Shown here: one piece after another, positions 54,280 to 64,000 of the stretch
How positions within the stretch are numbered: the stretch's first letter is position 1
Layout of the letters: every line of letters starts with the position of its first letter
Translations under genes and position numbers: made by a program
Assembly (NCBI GenBank): GCA_946811185.2
Contig: OX328112.1
Location: 26,549,742 to 26,613,741, forward strand
DNA length: 64,000 bases
Source of the DNA: Hippopus hippopus
Taxonomy: Eukaryota > Mollusca > Bivalvia > Cardiida > Cardiidae
Direction of reading: 5' to 3'
Notes under the pieces: model-generated
What the model was told of the DNA's origin: nothing
Seen by the model: the letters and a program-made list of their open reading frames with translations, nothing else
The model's database searches: none

Positions 54280-54500
54280 TACCACACAATGACGACTTTT
54301 GACACCCCTGATAGAGAAGGCTTTTGAAAACATTGTGGGAAAAGGAGAAAATGCTGGTAACCAGCATTTTCTCCTTTTCCCACAATGTTTTCTACCCTAT
54401 CAAAGAAAAATCATTTAATATGATCCACATTGAAACTGTCCTCTGCAAAAGCTTTCAATTCGGACAGGTCTAAAATTGGTCGTGTGGTAAAGGGTTAAAG
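54280..54500. repeat. Hairpin MITE, family C, near-complete copy
   Basis: Outer arms AACCCTTTACCACACAATG (54282) and TGTGGTAAAGGGTT (54484) enclose the perfect 60-bp hairpin around GCTGGTAACCAGC (54300-54405). This shows the full structure of the family: a hairpin inside terminal inverted repeats. Confidence 0.88.
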
Positions 54501-54604
54501 GGAAAATCACATCAATATAGGGCAAGTAACCCTAATTTTTGACAGTTATGTCTGATTTTATTCTAGTAGTACTGTGGCTTGGAAATAAAAAAAAAGCTCT
54601 ATAT

Positions 54605-54810
54605 ATTATTATTCTGTGAAAATGGGGTTGAATGCATCAACAAAAGACATCGACCCAGGTCAGTCTGCGCAGTCCGCGTAAGCTAACCTGGGTTGAAACT
54701 TTTTGCTTTTGCTAATTTTTCTGCATGTCCAAGGGCCATTGTAACTCATGATACAGCCGGTTGGTAGGCAAAAAGCACTTTATGGATCAATAATTATGTG
54801 TGACGACTTG
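54605..54810. repeat. Foldback MITE, family A, right end lost
   Basis: CTGTGAAAATGGGGTTGAATGC start and CCAGGTCAGTCTGCGCAGTCC...AAGCTAACCTGGGTT hairpin; the right arm ends after TGTGTGACGACTTGCTAGGA, where a different foldback begins. Confidence 0.75.
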
Positions 54811-54949
54811 CTAGGACGGAGAAAGAAAAAGTTCTCTTTTGCCATAGCATGGTGCATTTCTAAAAGCAACTGTAGCATAGTGCTGGCTCCCGCATGCGAT
54901 GCTTTTTTCGAGAGTGACATAAAATTTCCTCCCTCCCTCTTAAATATTG

Positions 54950-55405
54950 CAAACCTACCTACGCTTATTTCCCTTCGTTTACACCATGTTCCTGGCAGCC
55001 ACGGCAACCCCGTTTCTGACAACCGTTGACAAAATGGGATTGACGTAATACAACGAAGAGGAACGGAATAAGCAAACTTGATTGCACCAGAACTTACCAG
55101 CACGTAATAGGCCGTAACAAACTCAGAGACGATCCGTGTTTGGAAGTGGAAGCCCCTTTTTTCACCGGTATCGATCAACCCGTTCCGCTAAGGTCTGTTA
55201 GGTTTCTCATCAGCACCGGGACTGCCGTGGCATTTTTTTTGACAGTCAAAAAAATCTGGCACGGCGACCCCGGCGATCACGGTTTGACAAGTTTGCTTAT
55301 TCCGTTCCTCTACGTTGTATTACGTCAATCCCGTTCTGTCCATAGTTGTCAGAAACGTGGCTGCCGCGAACATGGTGTAAACGTAGGGTTCCCTTCACAC
55401 TTGTC
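54950..55405. repeat. Foldback element, family E
   Basis: Arm 54970-55082 (CGTTTACACCATGTTCCTGG ... AACGGAATAAGCAAAC) is the inverted copy of 55283-55395 (GTTTGCTTATTCCGTTCC ... CATGGTGTAAACG). A third partial arm lies at 55857-55905. ORFs across it are by-products of the palindrome. Confidence 0.85.
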
Positions 55406-56149
55406 ACAAATACCGAGAGGTACAGTAAAGAGACTTAAGGTCTACGACCCCTAAAAGAAAACAGCTATTTCCACTATAATATTATCCTACAAAATTTGCT
55501 ATAATTGAAAATGAGTATTATTGTACTACTTTAACCGAGCCACTTTTTCCCTCTTAGAATTATCATTTATAAATCTAAAATCGCTATATTCTCATTACAA
55601 AGGGAGATAATAATTACCTCCCTTTTCAGGAAACTAACAAAAGTATCAACGAATAATTTCAAGATAGACGTCAAAGGAATTTCTGGTTGGTTAAAAATGT
55701 GCAAAAGTATTATATCAGTATAAATCCTTATTCATCAACTAACAAGAAATTTTATTCCATGTTGCACCAGAAGTGTTAGGTGTCGTAGACCTTAACTAAA
55801 CTTGGTTAATGGAGAAAAAAACGAACAAATCTCACGGCACACCACGTTTCGGACAAACGGGGCTGCCGTGGCTGCCGGGAACATGGTGTAAACGTAGGGT
55901 TAATAAGATTGAGAGGGGAGCGCTTCTCCGTTGATTCCGTTACCTAAATTAGAATATATACTGATGTTGCTGTTGATATTATTGTGGAATAACAATATCT
56001 ATCAGGTGACAAAGTCGTCCATCATAAACTGAAATCCGAACTTCTATACCTTTACCAGATGACAAAACTTCAAACGTGTCAAATTTGAAAGCATTCGCAG
56101 ACCACAAATACATTGTGGTTCAAATAAAGGGATTAGTTCCTGGACGGCT

Positions 56150-56260
56150 GTTAAACATTGTGGAAAAAGGAGAAAATGCTGATTACCAGCATGTTCTCCT
56201 TTACCTACAATGTTTTCAAAAGTTCTATTCCTAAGAGTTGTTAAAACTAGGCATTGTATG
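56150..56260. repeat. Hairpin MITE, family C
   Basis: AAACATTGTGGAAAAAGGAG arm, GAAAATGCTGATTACCAGCATGTTC centre, ACAATGTTTTCAAAAG arm. Confidence 0.78.
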
Positions 56261-57174
56261 GTAAAGGGCTGAATATCAGATTTATACATTTTTTTCTTTA
56301 ATCCGTGACAACAGAAATACCGGTTTTCACCCCTGCAGTTAGGGCAGGATTTAAAAACATTGAAGGATAACTGGTAATTGCTCGTTAGAAACACTAATCG
56401 CTGTCTTTTTCCCCTTAATTCTTTTTATTCAGTTACGACTGCTTTTTCGTTTCTGCTGACAGAATTTAACTTTCGGCATCCTGGGTGATCCGTTGATCAA
56501 ATCACTCGGCTATATTACGATTTGTGATATGCACCCACAAGGTACATTTATTCGCCAGGAATACACCGCTTTACCGTTCTTAAATTTTTAGGGCTCCACT
56601 CAAAAAAACATAAACACATGACACAATTTTCTATTTAAATATTTCTTAATACATTTCCAGTGACAAATTATTTGTCCCTTCAATTTTGGAGGTGGTCTAT
56701 TGATTACGTTGGCAGTTTTCTCCGACAAATTGATAGATGTCCATAACTTCACCATATCTGTTTGATATCGCTGCTAATCGAGTTACACGGTCGACGCCAT
56801 GTTGATTATGAGATTGACAGCATATATAAACCTTGATACAGACGGTTAGATGTAGCTATAGAATCGGCCGAGTTGTGACGGGTGAAAATTTATCTAGGCG
56901 AGACATCTGAATATTTTGAAAATCTTATGTCGGCAAGGCTGATCTTCCGAACTGACTAGTTTACTATAACTATTGTTATATTATTCTATATGACCCGAGT
57001 AAAACCGCGTGAAAAGGAGCCTCACGGGAATGGACGAAGTGTATGCCGAAGTGTTCGTTGTTGTAGCTCAATATTGCAACCCTGTAGTATCAGACATGTC
57101 AGCCATGCTGTGGAAGAAGGGAGTATTTAATGCATCTCCATGATGTATTGTACAAAACAAGTCATTACATAATT

Positions 57175-57435
57175 GAGCCACGCTCTCAGAAAAGGGGGCT
57201 TAATGCATCTCCGTGATCTGTGATACCAAGCAAGCAATCACATACTTATGGATCTGTAATAGCCACTCATTTTTACAACCGATTTAATCATGAGGTAGAC
57301 TGGTCCTTGGACATACAGAAAATTGACCCATAGCGAAAAGTTTCGGCCCAGGTCAGCCTGCGCGGACTGCGCAGGCTGACCTGGGTCGATACTTTTCGCA
57401 GATGCATGAAGCCCCCTTTTCACAGAGCATGGCTC
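57175..57435. repeat. Foldback MITE, family A, minus orientation
   Basis: GAGCCACGCTCTCAGAAAAG start, perfect hairpin GGCCCAGGTCAGCCTGCGCG (57345-57388), CTTTTCACAGAGCATGGCTC end. An incomplete second copy follows at 57437-57585. Confidence 0.87.
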
Positions 57436-59079
57436 AATTATGAATCCATAAATTCCATTTTGTCTTACAACTGACTGAAATTTACAAAAAAGCAGAAAGT
57501 TTCGACCAATCCCAGCCTGCGCAGGCTGACATTGGTCGATCCTCTTGGCAGATGCATTAATAACCCTTTCACCGAGCAAGGCTCGTATATATAGGTTCTG
57601 ACTAAGTTTGCATTTAAAAGGAAGTTCTATCTTACGATTATAGAATAATGTCATTTAGCAAGCCTCTGGCGAGCCCTATAACATTCTCATAGACGAGTTT
57701 AATAAAATGGTTATCTTAAGTGCAAACGAATGTCAGATTCTCTTTTTATAACATAACGATATCTCACGTATTAAAGGTCATACAAGCACACGTGAAAATT
57801 TCCGTGAGTAAAACCGACATACTCCTCTGAAAGTACAAGTATAAAATGACGTCACATTACGACGTCACACCGTGCTTATCTCAAACGTCTGTAAGATAAG
57901 AAAAGGAAGGTTATGTGATAAAAACTAGTTTATTTTTCGTTTAAGTAGAGTAACTATATTAGACGTAAAGTAGCTCGTGCGTAAACGGGCAGCACTTTTA
58001 AGGATGATACTTGATATATTTTGTAGGTGTCGACTATCTTAGACTGGACATAAACCAGATGTTTACCAGGGATTAAAAAAAAAACTATTTCAACGCCAAA
58101 TAGATTGAAACCTAACCTTTATTTAATGACTAAAATTACAATAATCTAAAACTTAGAGACACTTAGCTCGCTTTTTGTCGAAAAGAAAATTAAATGTCGT
58201 GGTAAATGTCATAGCATTGTTGTTGTGTGGAATATGAATTGGTAAAGTAGATCTTTAGTGATTGACTGATTGTTGAAAACGCAGACCAAAACAGACTTTT
58301 TGAACGTACATGCTGATCTTAGTCCACAAACTTCTCAGAGGGAGCACGGCCTGTATTCATCAACCATTTTAATAGCATTCTTACACTAATTCTTCAGATC
58401 TTTCCAAATTTCAAAGTCACACAATTTCTGATTGGCTAAGATATATGGGTTACCCAATAAGAAAGTAATTTCTAGATCTAGTATACGACGAAGTCTGCAA
58501 TTTACAACGGATAGTGAATTCCGAAACATGATATTACACTTATTCATTACGTGCATTAGAAATGACGAAATTAAGCAAAAAAAAGTACCCAAAACTTTCC
58601 ATATCTCCCATTTTATATTCACCACACTCGCAAGGATGCATCTGTCGAATAAACAAAGTGGATATTTATACCCGAAAACAAATTTAACGGCGAATTTGTC
58701 TTCGAAACTTTTTATACCCTTATTACAATTTTCGATCTATTCTTAAAGTATAAGTACCGATAAAAGTAATGTGAAAATAATGTCCTGTGTTTGAGCATAT
58801 TGAACATTCTTCGAGTTAGCCATTTATACACCCAAACCTGTATTAAAGGCCCTATAGCTGCCAAAAGTAAACAGTAGAATGGTGAAACGCATTTAAATTT
58901 AAATTATACCGTTTAAAAGAATGGAAATTATTGTGCAGGTAACAATCTGTTATTGTACGGCCGGTCCAAGTGTTAGCTGCCGACAGAAAAATATGTTTTC
59001 AAATCGGGATAAAAGCAAACAACAGATAGAGCGACCTGGCAACTTTTAACCTTGTGTTAGACTGCGTTTTTCCACAAGC

Positions 59080-59097
59080 GACTTACACTTGGACCGA
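59080..59097. repeat. 18-bp target-site duplication, left of LINE
   Basis: GACTTACACTTGGACCGA, repeated exactly at 60553-60570. Confidence 0.88.
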
Positions 59098-59838
59098 TAA
59101 TAAAACAAATTTCTTAAGATACTACAGTTTATTAAACTCAGTTAAGAGCTTCTTGTCGAAGCATCATATACTAATTCAAAAGAAATTTCTAAATGAATAC
59201 CATAACCCTAGCATTAACTGTTATTTTTTTCAAATATTAACTAAAAAAGAGATAAACAAACATATTTACAACAAATTAATTGAGAACAGAGAAACTCCGT
59301 CATGTAGAGTCAAGTGGAACTCAATATACAATGATTTAGAAATTGATTGGAATCTAGTTCACGGAAGTGTTTTTAAATGTACTCAAGATACTTATGCACA
59401 ATGGTTCCAGACAAGAATAGTTCACAGGATCCTCCCAACAAATTCGCTACTTTTCAAAATGAACTTGATCGATACTAATTTATGTACTTTCTGTGGAACA
59501 CATGAAGAAACACTTTTACATTTGTTCTATAATTGTGATTATATAACGCCTTTATGAATAAAATTACAACAATATTAAAAAATTTTGACCGCAATTTACA
59601 AATAAATAGTAGAATTTTTCTTTTGGGCACATATAAAACAAACTTTTTGTTAGACAATTTGCTTTTAGAAGTTAAAAAATATATTTACTTTTGTAGAAAT
59701 AAAACTTATAAACCGTCACTTATTGGTATGAAGAATTTTCTTACTACCGCTGTGAATATCCATAGTAATACGAAAACGACTGGGCTTGAAAACTATAAAA
59801 TGACAATTGTGGAACATATCTTAGAACGCCTTCCATAA
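59098..59838 (+). pseudogene. LINE ORF2 C-terminal fragment, disrupted
   Basis: The fragment contains the end of a LINE ORF2: a thumb-like region, WFQTRIVHRILPTNSLLFKM and the zinc knuckle CTFCGTHEETLLHLFYNC (the zf-RVT pattern at the end of many LINE reverse transcriptases). The frame ends in TGA at 59555-59557, where a Trp is usual in the family, and shifts a few codons later. The remainder continues in another frame to 59838 (LKNFDRNLQINSR...). The catalytic reverse-transcriptase and endonuclease domains are absent because of 5' truncation. It cannot encode an active enzyme. The clade (L1-like or similar) is uncertain. Confidence 0.82.
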
Positions 59839-59938
59839 ATCACTATCGATTTCAGAATAAGCATAGTTTTTTTAAACACACAATAAATGATGCCATTTTT
59901 TTTTATTTTGCACCAATCAATTTCATCATATTTTTGTT

Positions 59939-59941
<3 letters not shown>

Positions 59942-59998
<57 letters not shown>
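59942..59998. repeat. (CA)n microsatellite
   Basis: About 28 uninterrupted CA units inside the LINE 3' region. Confidence 0.98.
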
Positions 59999-60001
<3 letters not shown>

Positions 60002-60074
60002 TTATTGCCACAGATTTTAAACTGAAATTATTTCATTTTTCATAATGCTACCTTTTTGAAAAGATGAATGTATG

Positions 60075-60350
60075 TGAGCCGTTCTCCGTTAAAAGGGGGC
60101 TTAATGCAACTGCGAGAAGGTATCGACCCAGGTCAGCCTGCGCAGTTCGCGCAGGCTGACCTGGACCGAAACTTTTCGCTAAAGGTCAGTTTTCTGTATG
60201 TCCAAGGACCATTCTACCTAGTGATTAGGTCGGTTTTGAGAAAAAAAGTGGCTGTTGTGGATTCAAAAGTATATGATGGCTTGCTTGGCATGATGGATTA
60301 CGGAGAGGCATCGAGCACCTTTTTGCCAGAGAATGTCTCATATATATTAT
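60075..60350. repeat. Foldback MITE, family A, nested in LINE
   Basis: GAGCCGTTCTCCGTTAAAAG start, perfect hairpin GACCCAGGTCAGCCTGCGCA (60125-60166), GCCAGAGAATGTCTC end. Confidence 0.87.
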
Positions 60351-60552
60351 TGTATGTTTTTATAAGAAAATGTTTTCCTTCATGAAGTTATTGTAAATAC
60401 GTTTAAATGTTGTTAAATACGTTTATAGTTTATATCGTTTATATGTTTAGAAATGAAACTAACACTGTCTACTAACAGCTTATGTAAGGTATGGTGGGGG
60501 ATGACCACGACCCCCACGTACCTATTGACGTGGTAAATAAAGCAAAAAAAAA

Positions 60553-60570
60553 GACTTACACTTGGACCGA
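60553..60570. repeat. 18-bp target-site duplication, right of LINE
   Basis: Exact copy of 59080-59097, directly after the LINE A-tail. Confidence 0.88.
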
Positions 60571-60944
60571 CCGCAAAATTATATGATCTAAATCAACATG
60601 CATTTAAAAGCTGCACTGTTTACTTTTGGCCGCTGTTGGGGCTTTAATAGCCACTAAAACATCTTTTTACTTATACACAGATCTATATTTCTATGGCCAA
60701 AGGCAGAGGGTGCATAAAGAAAATAAATTCTGCCCACGGTATGTGTGAATCGTTTTAAATTCAAATTAATCTAGTCTCGTTAGATATGCTGTATGCATAT
60801 ATAACACCCACATTTTTTTGACGGGATAATTCACCAAGGGGTTTCTATAACATTTTTCTTTATTTTAAAATACAAGACAGCCCTATAAGTAAACTGCTTA
60901 CTGGGGCCTTTAACTCTTTACCAGATGCCAAAATTTAACATTCT

Positions 60945-61550
60945 ACCTCACAATCCCGAGTTTTAACGACCCCAAGGAAAAAGACTTTTTGGAAACAATA
61001 TGGAAAAAGTAGAAAATGGTAGTTACCTGCATTCTCTCCTTTTTCCCACATTTTTTTCCTACCCTTTCAAAGATAAATTTCATAATTTCTGCTACACGTA
61101 ATTTGTCGTCTGCAAAAGCTTTCAATATGGAGCGGTCTAAAATATTGTCGTTTGGTAAAGAACTAAAACCAAACTGAAAGCATTTGCTGACGACAAATTA
61201 AACGTAGCTAAAGTGGTAAGTTTTGTTCTGGGAATGTTAGAAAGCATAAGGGGAAAAAGGTGAAAATGCTGGTTACCAGAGTCGTCTGTGTTGGGGTCGT
61301 TAAAACTCGGTATTGTTTGGTAAAGTGTAAACCCTTTACCAAACAATTCCTATTTTTACGACCCAGAGGAAGAAGCCTTCTGAAAACGTTGTGGGAAAAG
61401 GAGAAAATGCTGGTAACCAGCATTTTCTCCTTTTCCCACAATGTTTTCTACTCTTCTAAAGTCAAGTTTCAATTTCTGAGTCACGTTTATTTTGTCGTCT
61501 GCAAATGCTTTCAATTTGGACAAGTCTAAAATGTTGTCGTTTGGTAAAGC
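60945..61550. repeat. Cluster of family-C hairpin MITEs
   Basis: A diverged copy at about 60945-61145, a partial at 61200-61330 and a full copy at 61330-61550. The full copy has a perfect hairpin around GCTGGTAACCAGC (61375-61450) and outer arms AAACCCTTTACCAAACAAT / GTTTGGTAAAGCGTT. Confidence 0.8.
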
Positions 61551-61609
61551 GTTAAACCTCTCAGCGCTATTGGCGAAGACCAGGGTCTGTAGTCACCGAC
61601 CATTTTGAA

Positions 61610-61775
61610 GAATGTTTGTTCTCAAAAACAATCTAGATTTGAAAGAAACACAACTTCTAATTGGCTAAACCGAACGGTTTAGCCAATCAGAAGCTGTGTT
61701 ACTTTCAAATTTAGAAAATTCTGTAACGTAACACTATGAATATTCTTAAGAGTAGTTGCTGAATACGGACACATC
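61610..61775. repeat. Foldback MITE with ATTGGCTAA palindrome
   Basis: CACAACTTCTAATTGGCTAA pairs with TTAGCCAATCAGAAGCTGTG around an ACCGAACGGT centre. Related partial copies lie at 58370-58460, 63105-63280 and 63540-63600. Confidence 0.78.
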
Positions 61776-62539
61776 TTTTTTTCGAACGGCAATGATCAAG
61801 ATCAGGCTGCACTGAACGGCCGACTTGTATAGTCAAACCAATAAGATCGGTGGATTGTATTTTTATCCTGCGAAAGAGGTATATTTAGCAATGCAAGAAT
61901 GCTCCTTTTTTAGATGGGCTGTTTTCGAAGAGAACGTCGAGGTATTGTCATAGCCCTGGCGTCGTCGTGCAAAAACTTTGATATTTTATAATATCTTTGT
62001 TATTACGAAAGATATTTACTACAAACTTGGACAAGTTGCTAGCTATCAAAAGGGAAATCCACACCACAGGAGCAAGTAGCCATCAAAATATTTTGACAGA
62101 GTTATGCCCCTTTTTCAAGTGAGAATAATAATAAGAAAAGAGAACTAATATCATAACACCTCTTTAATTACTGTAAATATTTACTTCAAACTTGGAACAG
62201 TTGTTAACTATCAAGAGGGGAACCTATAGACTAGGAGCAGGTAACCATCAAAATATTTGTTGACATAGTTATGCCCCTTTTTCGACTTAGAAATTTCACT
62301 GAAAGTCAAGTTCTTGTAGACGAGCGTTGGTAACCGCATTCGGTGCATTTGTTATGGTTCAAAAAGTGGTCCACCGTGACTCAGTGATAAAAGTGTTGGA
62401 TATCAATTTCTGCGGTTATAGGTTGGGAACCTTCTGGCGGCATTGGTGTTGCGTTACAGTATTCTTTTGTCTCATCTGTATTGAAATCACTCGTTCACGA
62501 TAAATTCATGTGGCTCAAATTATGGTAGCTGTCTTTGAA

Positions 62540-62660
62540 AAGGTAGAAAACATTGTAGGAAAAGGAGAAAATGCTGGATACCAGCATTTTCTCCTTTTCC
62601 CACAAAGTTTTCATAAGCCTTCTCCTTTATAGTCGTTTAAACCTGGGATTGTGTTGTAAA
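62540..62660. repeat. Hairpin MITE, family C
   Basis: GAAAATGCTGGATACCAGCATTTTC centre with GAAAACATTGTAGGAAAAGG / CCTTTTCCCACAAAGTTTTC arms. Confidence 0.8.
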
Positions 62661-63104
62661 GGGTTATAAAGTTTCGAAGCTTAAAGATCTGTAGGTGGAT
62701 TTTATATAGGTGTATTACGGTTTACCAGACATGCATTTATTAATGGTTTTGCATTTTCATTATGGAAATTTATGGAGCTGTAATTTATTTTAAATTCAAT
62801 GGTCTATGGCTCACAGGTTAGTGAATAGAATTAGACGCCGAAACTAATTCAAGGAATAAATAGATAGGTAGATGTATGAATAAATTAATGATTAATTTTT
62901 AAATCCATTGCGATGAAATAGGCTTCGTGTAGCGGAAACATCATAGGTAATAAATCGCGCAGCCGGTCTGATTGCTCATACGCATTAGAGCATCGTATAC
63001 TGGTGCAAACGCTGGACTGTAATCGCTTTTTAGTGAAAACTTTACGTCGCAGAACGACACAACTACTATACTTCAAAAATATTTTGAAGGTGACGACGGG
63101 CTGT

Positions 63105-63280
63105 ATTCAGCAACCATTCTGAACCATTCCAAGCCTAACTCTCAAGTATTTAAGGAATTTTAAAGTAACAGGGTGTCTGATTGGCTAATCTAAATGGTGC
63201 AGCCAATCGGAAATTATGTTACTTTCAATATTTAGATTTCGACTTAGAATATAATTAAGAATAGTTGATGAGTACGGACG
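63105..63280. repeat. Foldback MITE with ATTGGCTAA palindrome
   Basis: AGTAACAGGGTGTCTGATTGGCT pairs imperfectly with AGCCAATCGGAAATTATGTTACT. Confidence 0.72.
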
Positions 63281-63654
63281 ATGGTTTTCCACGTCTGATA
63301 GTCAACAGCCAGTCCGAGTTTGCAGTAAATATCCTCAGTAATGACAAAGATGAATGAAATTGCAAAAAAAAATGTATTGTGGGTAACTCACGAAGAAGTC
63401 ATAGGGTGTACAGGAAGGTCACATGGTAAAACAGAGAGACCGCAGCTAAGAAGATAGCATTGCATATCCTGTTCCGTACTTTGTTCAGAGATGCGCAAGT
63501 CATTCTAAATCAATTTTACTTCTTAATCCCAAGACAAACAAACTGATTGGCTGAACAGGTCTGTCTCAGCCAATTAGTCAACTCTCCTCCTAGAATCTAA
63601 AATTAGAAAGATACGATAGAAAGAATAGTTGAATCTTTTGTGCTCATTTCAGAT

Positions 63655-63850
63655 GATTGGTGACAGTCTTTAATTCTTCTCTCACCGCTGAGCATTATTT
63701 AAACGATGTTTATGTGGGAAAGCAGCTAGTGGCTTGGCAAAAATATTACGCGAAGTACTGGTAAAAGAAATGCATAGATAGTTGCACTGGCCGCTGTGAT
63801 ATAATTGTAATAATTTTGTAAACGGTGTTTAATGCCATATAAGCAAACTA
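63655..63850 (+). mobile_element. SINE fragment (core and 3' end)
   Basis: GGGAAAGCAGCTAGTGGCTTGG, GCGAAGTACTGGTAAAAG and TTGTAAACGGTGTTTAATGCC match the core of the 32219-32533 SINE. The tRNA-like head is missing. Confidence 0.78.
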
Positions 63851-64000
63851 AATTTTATACTCATGTTGATATGTGTTTTTATAAAGTTCAAAAAAGAGAA
63901 TAACTTCTTATTTACTATGTATGACGTATGAAAATATCAGTTGACATCCGTAACTGAAAAAAACCCATGACATCTGAAGCCACATGTTTGAGCAATACGA

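Larger units (their letters stand above)
50953..59079. other. Host intergenic DNA right of element 2
   Basis: No convincing exon. Contains many MITEs (below), a short tandem repeat CATTATACATTCGAACTTAGAACTTAGAATGT (two copies around 52734-52798) and interrupted ORFs. 55500-56040, 56400-57080 and 57600-58840 show no recognisable feature. Confidence 0.55.
59098..60552 (+). mobile_element. 5'-truncated LINE (non-LTR retrotransposon)
   Basis: It starts inside ORF2, encodes the reverse-transcriptase C-terminal zinc region, and ends GTAAATAAAGCAAAAAAAAA. A perfect 18-bp duplication flanks it. A CA microsatellite and a complete family-A foldback are nested in its 3' part. Confidence 0.85.
58848..60665. 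repeat. MITE split by a LINE insertion
   Basis: Left arm (58855-58990: CTGCCAAAAGTAAACAGT ... GGCCGGTCCAAGTGT) and right arm (60553-60640: ACACTTGGACCGACCG ... ACTGTTTACTTTTGGCCG) are inverted relatives. The LINE at 59098-60552 interrupts them. Confidence 0.6.
60571..64000. other. Host intergenic DNA, MITE-rich
   Basis: No exon seen. A diverged direct duplication of ~180 bp (about 61975-62105 and 62150-62285) ends in AGTTATGCCCCTTTTTC both times. Foldbacks with ATTGGCT motifs and family-C hairpins fill much of the rest; 62640-63090 shows nothing recognisable. Confidence 0.55.

Noticed and set aside
54748..55454. ORFs of 93-132 codons on both strands
   Set aside because: They trace the two arms of a foldback element; no protein similarity.
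57238..57654. 138-codon minus-strand ORF
   Set aside because: Runs through one full and one partial family-A foldback; similar ORFs appear at other copies (27974-28282, 28910-29128).

Overview
The window is eukaryotic, animal nuclear DNA, most likely from a bivalve mollusc. It has no operon-style host genes. It is saturated with foldback MITEs, contains tRNA-headed SINEs with a metazoan-type core, a 5'-truncated LINE and many microsatellites. The bivalve assignment is an inference from the SINE and MITE style; the species cannot be read from the sequence.

Three large Maverick/Polinton-type, virus-like DNA transposons dominate. (i) Bases 1-3501 are the right end of a Polinton whose left part lies outside the window (element 3). 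(ii) Bases 6094-23620 are a complete 17.5-kb Polinton (element 1), with ~1.06-kb terminal inverted repeats (TIRs) and a perfect 6-bp target duplication, CCCCCT. (iii) Bases 34720-50946 are a complete 16.2-kb Polinton of another lineage (element 2), with 273-bp TIRs and a 6-bp target duplication, CATAAA. Elements 2 and 3 are relatives: they share a fibre protein, the N-terminal domain of a RING protein and a conserved palindrome. All three element ends begin AGTAG.

Element 1 is convergent. A plus-strand block (7276-12512) holds a tandem PC4-like protein, a BIR (IAP-like) protein, a chromodomain integrase, a TATA-binding-protein-like protein, a small helical protein, a penton-like protein, a coiled-coil protein and the major capsid protein. 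A minus-strand block (19220-12635) holds an unknown protein, a 1487-residue PolB, a membrane protein, the packaging ATPase and two small basic proteins. A SprT-like metallopeptidase lies near the right end. No adenain-type protease was found. The TBP-like plus PC4-like pair suggests a Polinton that supplies its own transcription-initiation factors; this is the most interesting feature of the window.

Element 2 is divergent from a 39-bp intergenic region at 39299-39337. Leftward it carries a zinc ribbon, PLA2, integrase, adenain, fibre and RING protein. Rightward it carries the ATPase, penton-like protein, several virion-type proteins, a dUTPase-fold protein, the major capsid protein, a NUMOD1-like protein and PolB. 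Most of its genes start directly behind a TATAAA-like box, implying very short leaders and an element-specific promoter. The integrase has no ATG before its first catalytic Asp and sits behind an A11 run, so it may be frameshifted or damaged.

The remaining DNA (3502-6087, 23627-34713, 50953-64000) is host intergenic sequence made mostly of MITE families, SINEs, one LINE and simple repeats. No convincing host exon was seen.
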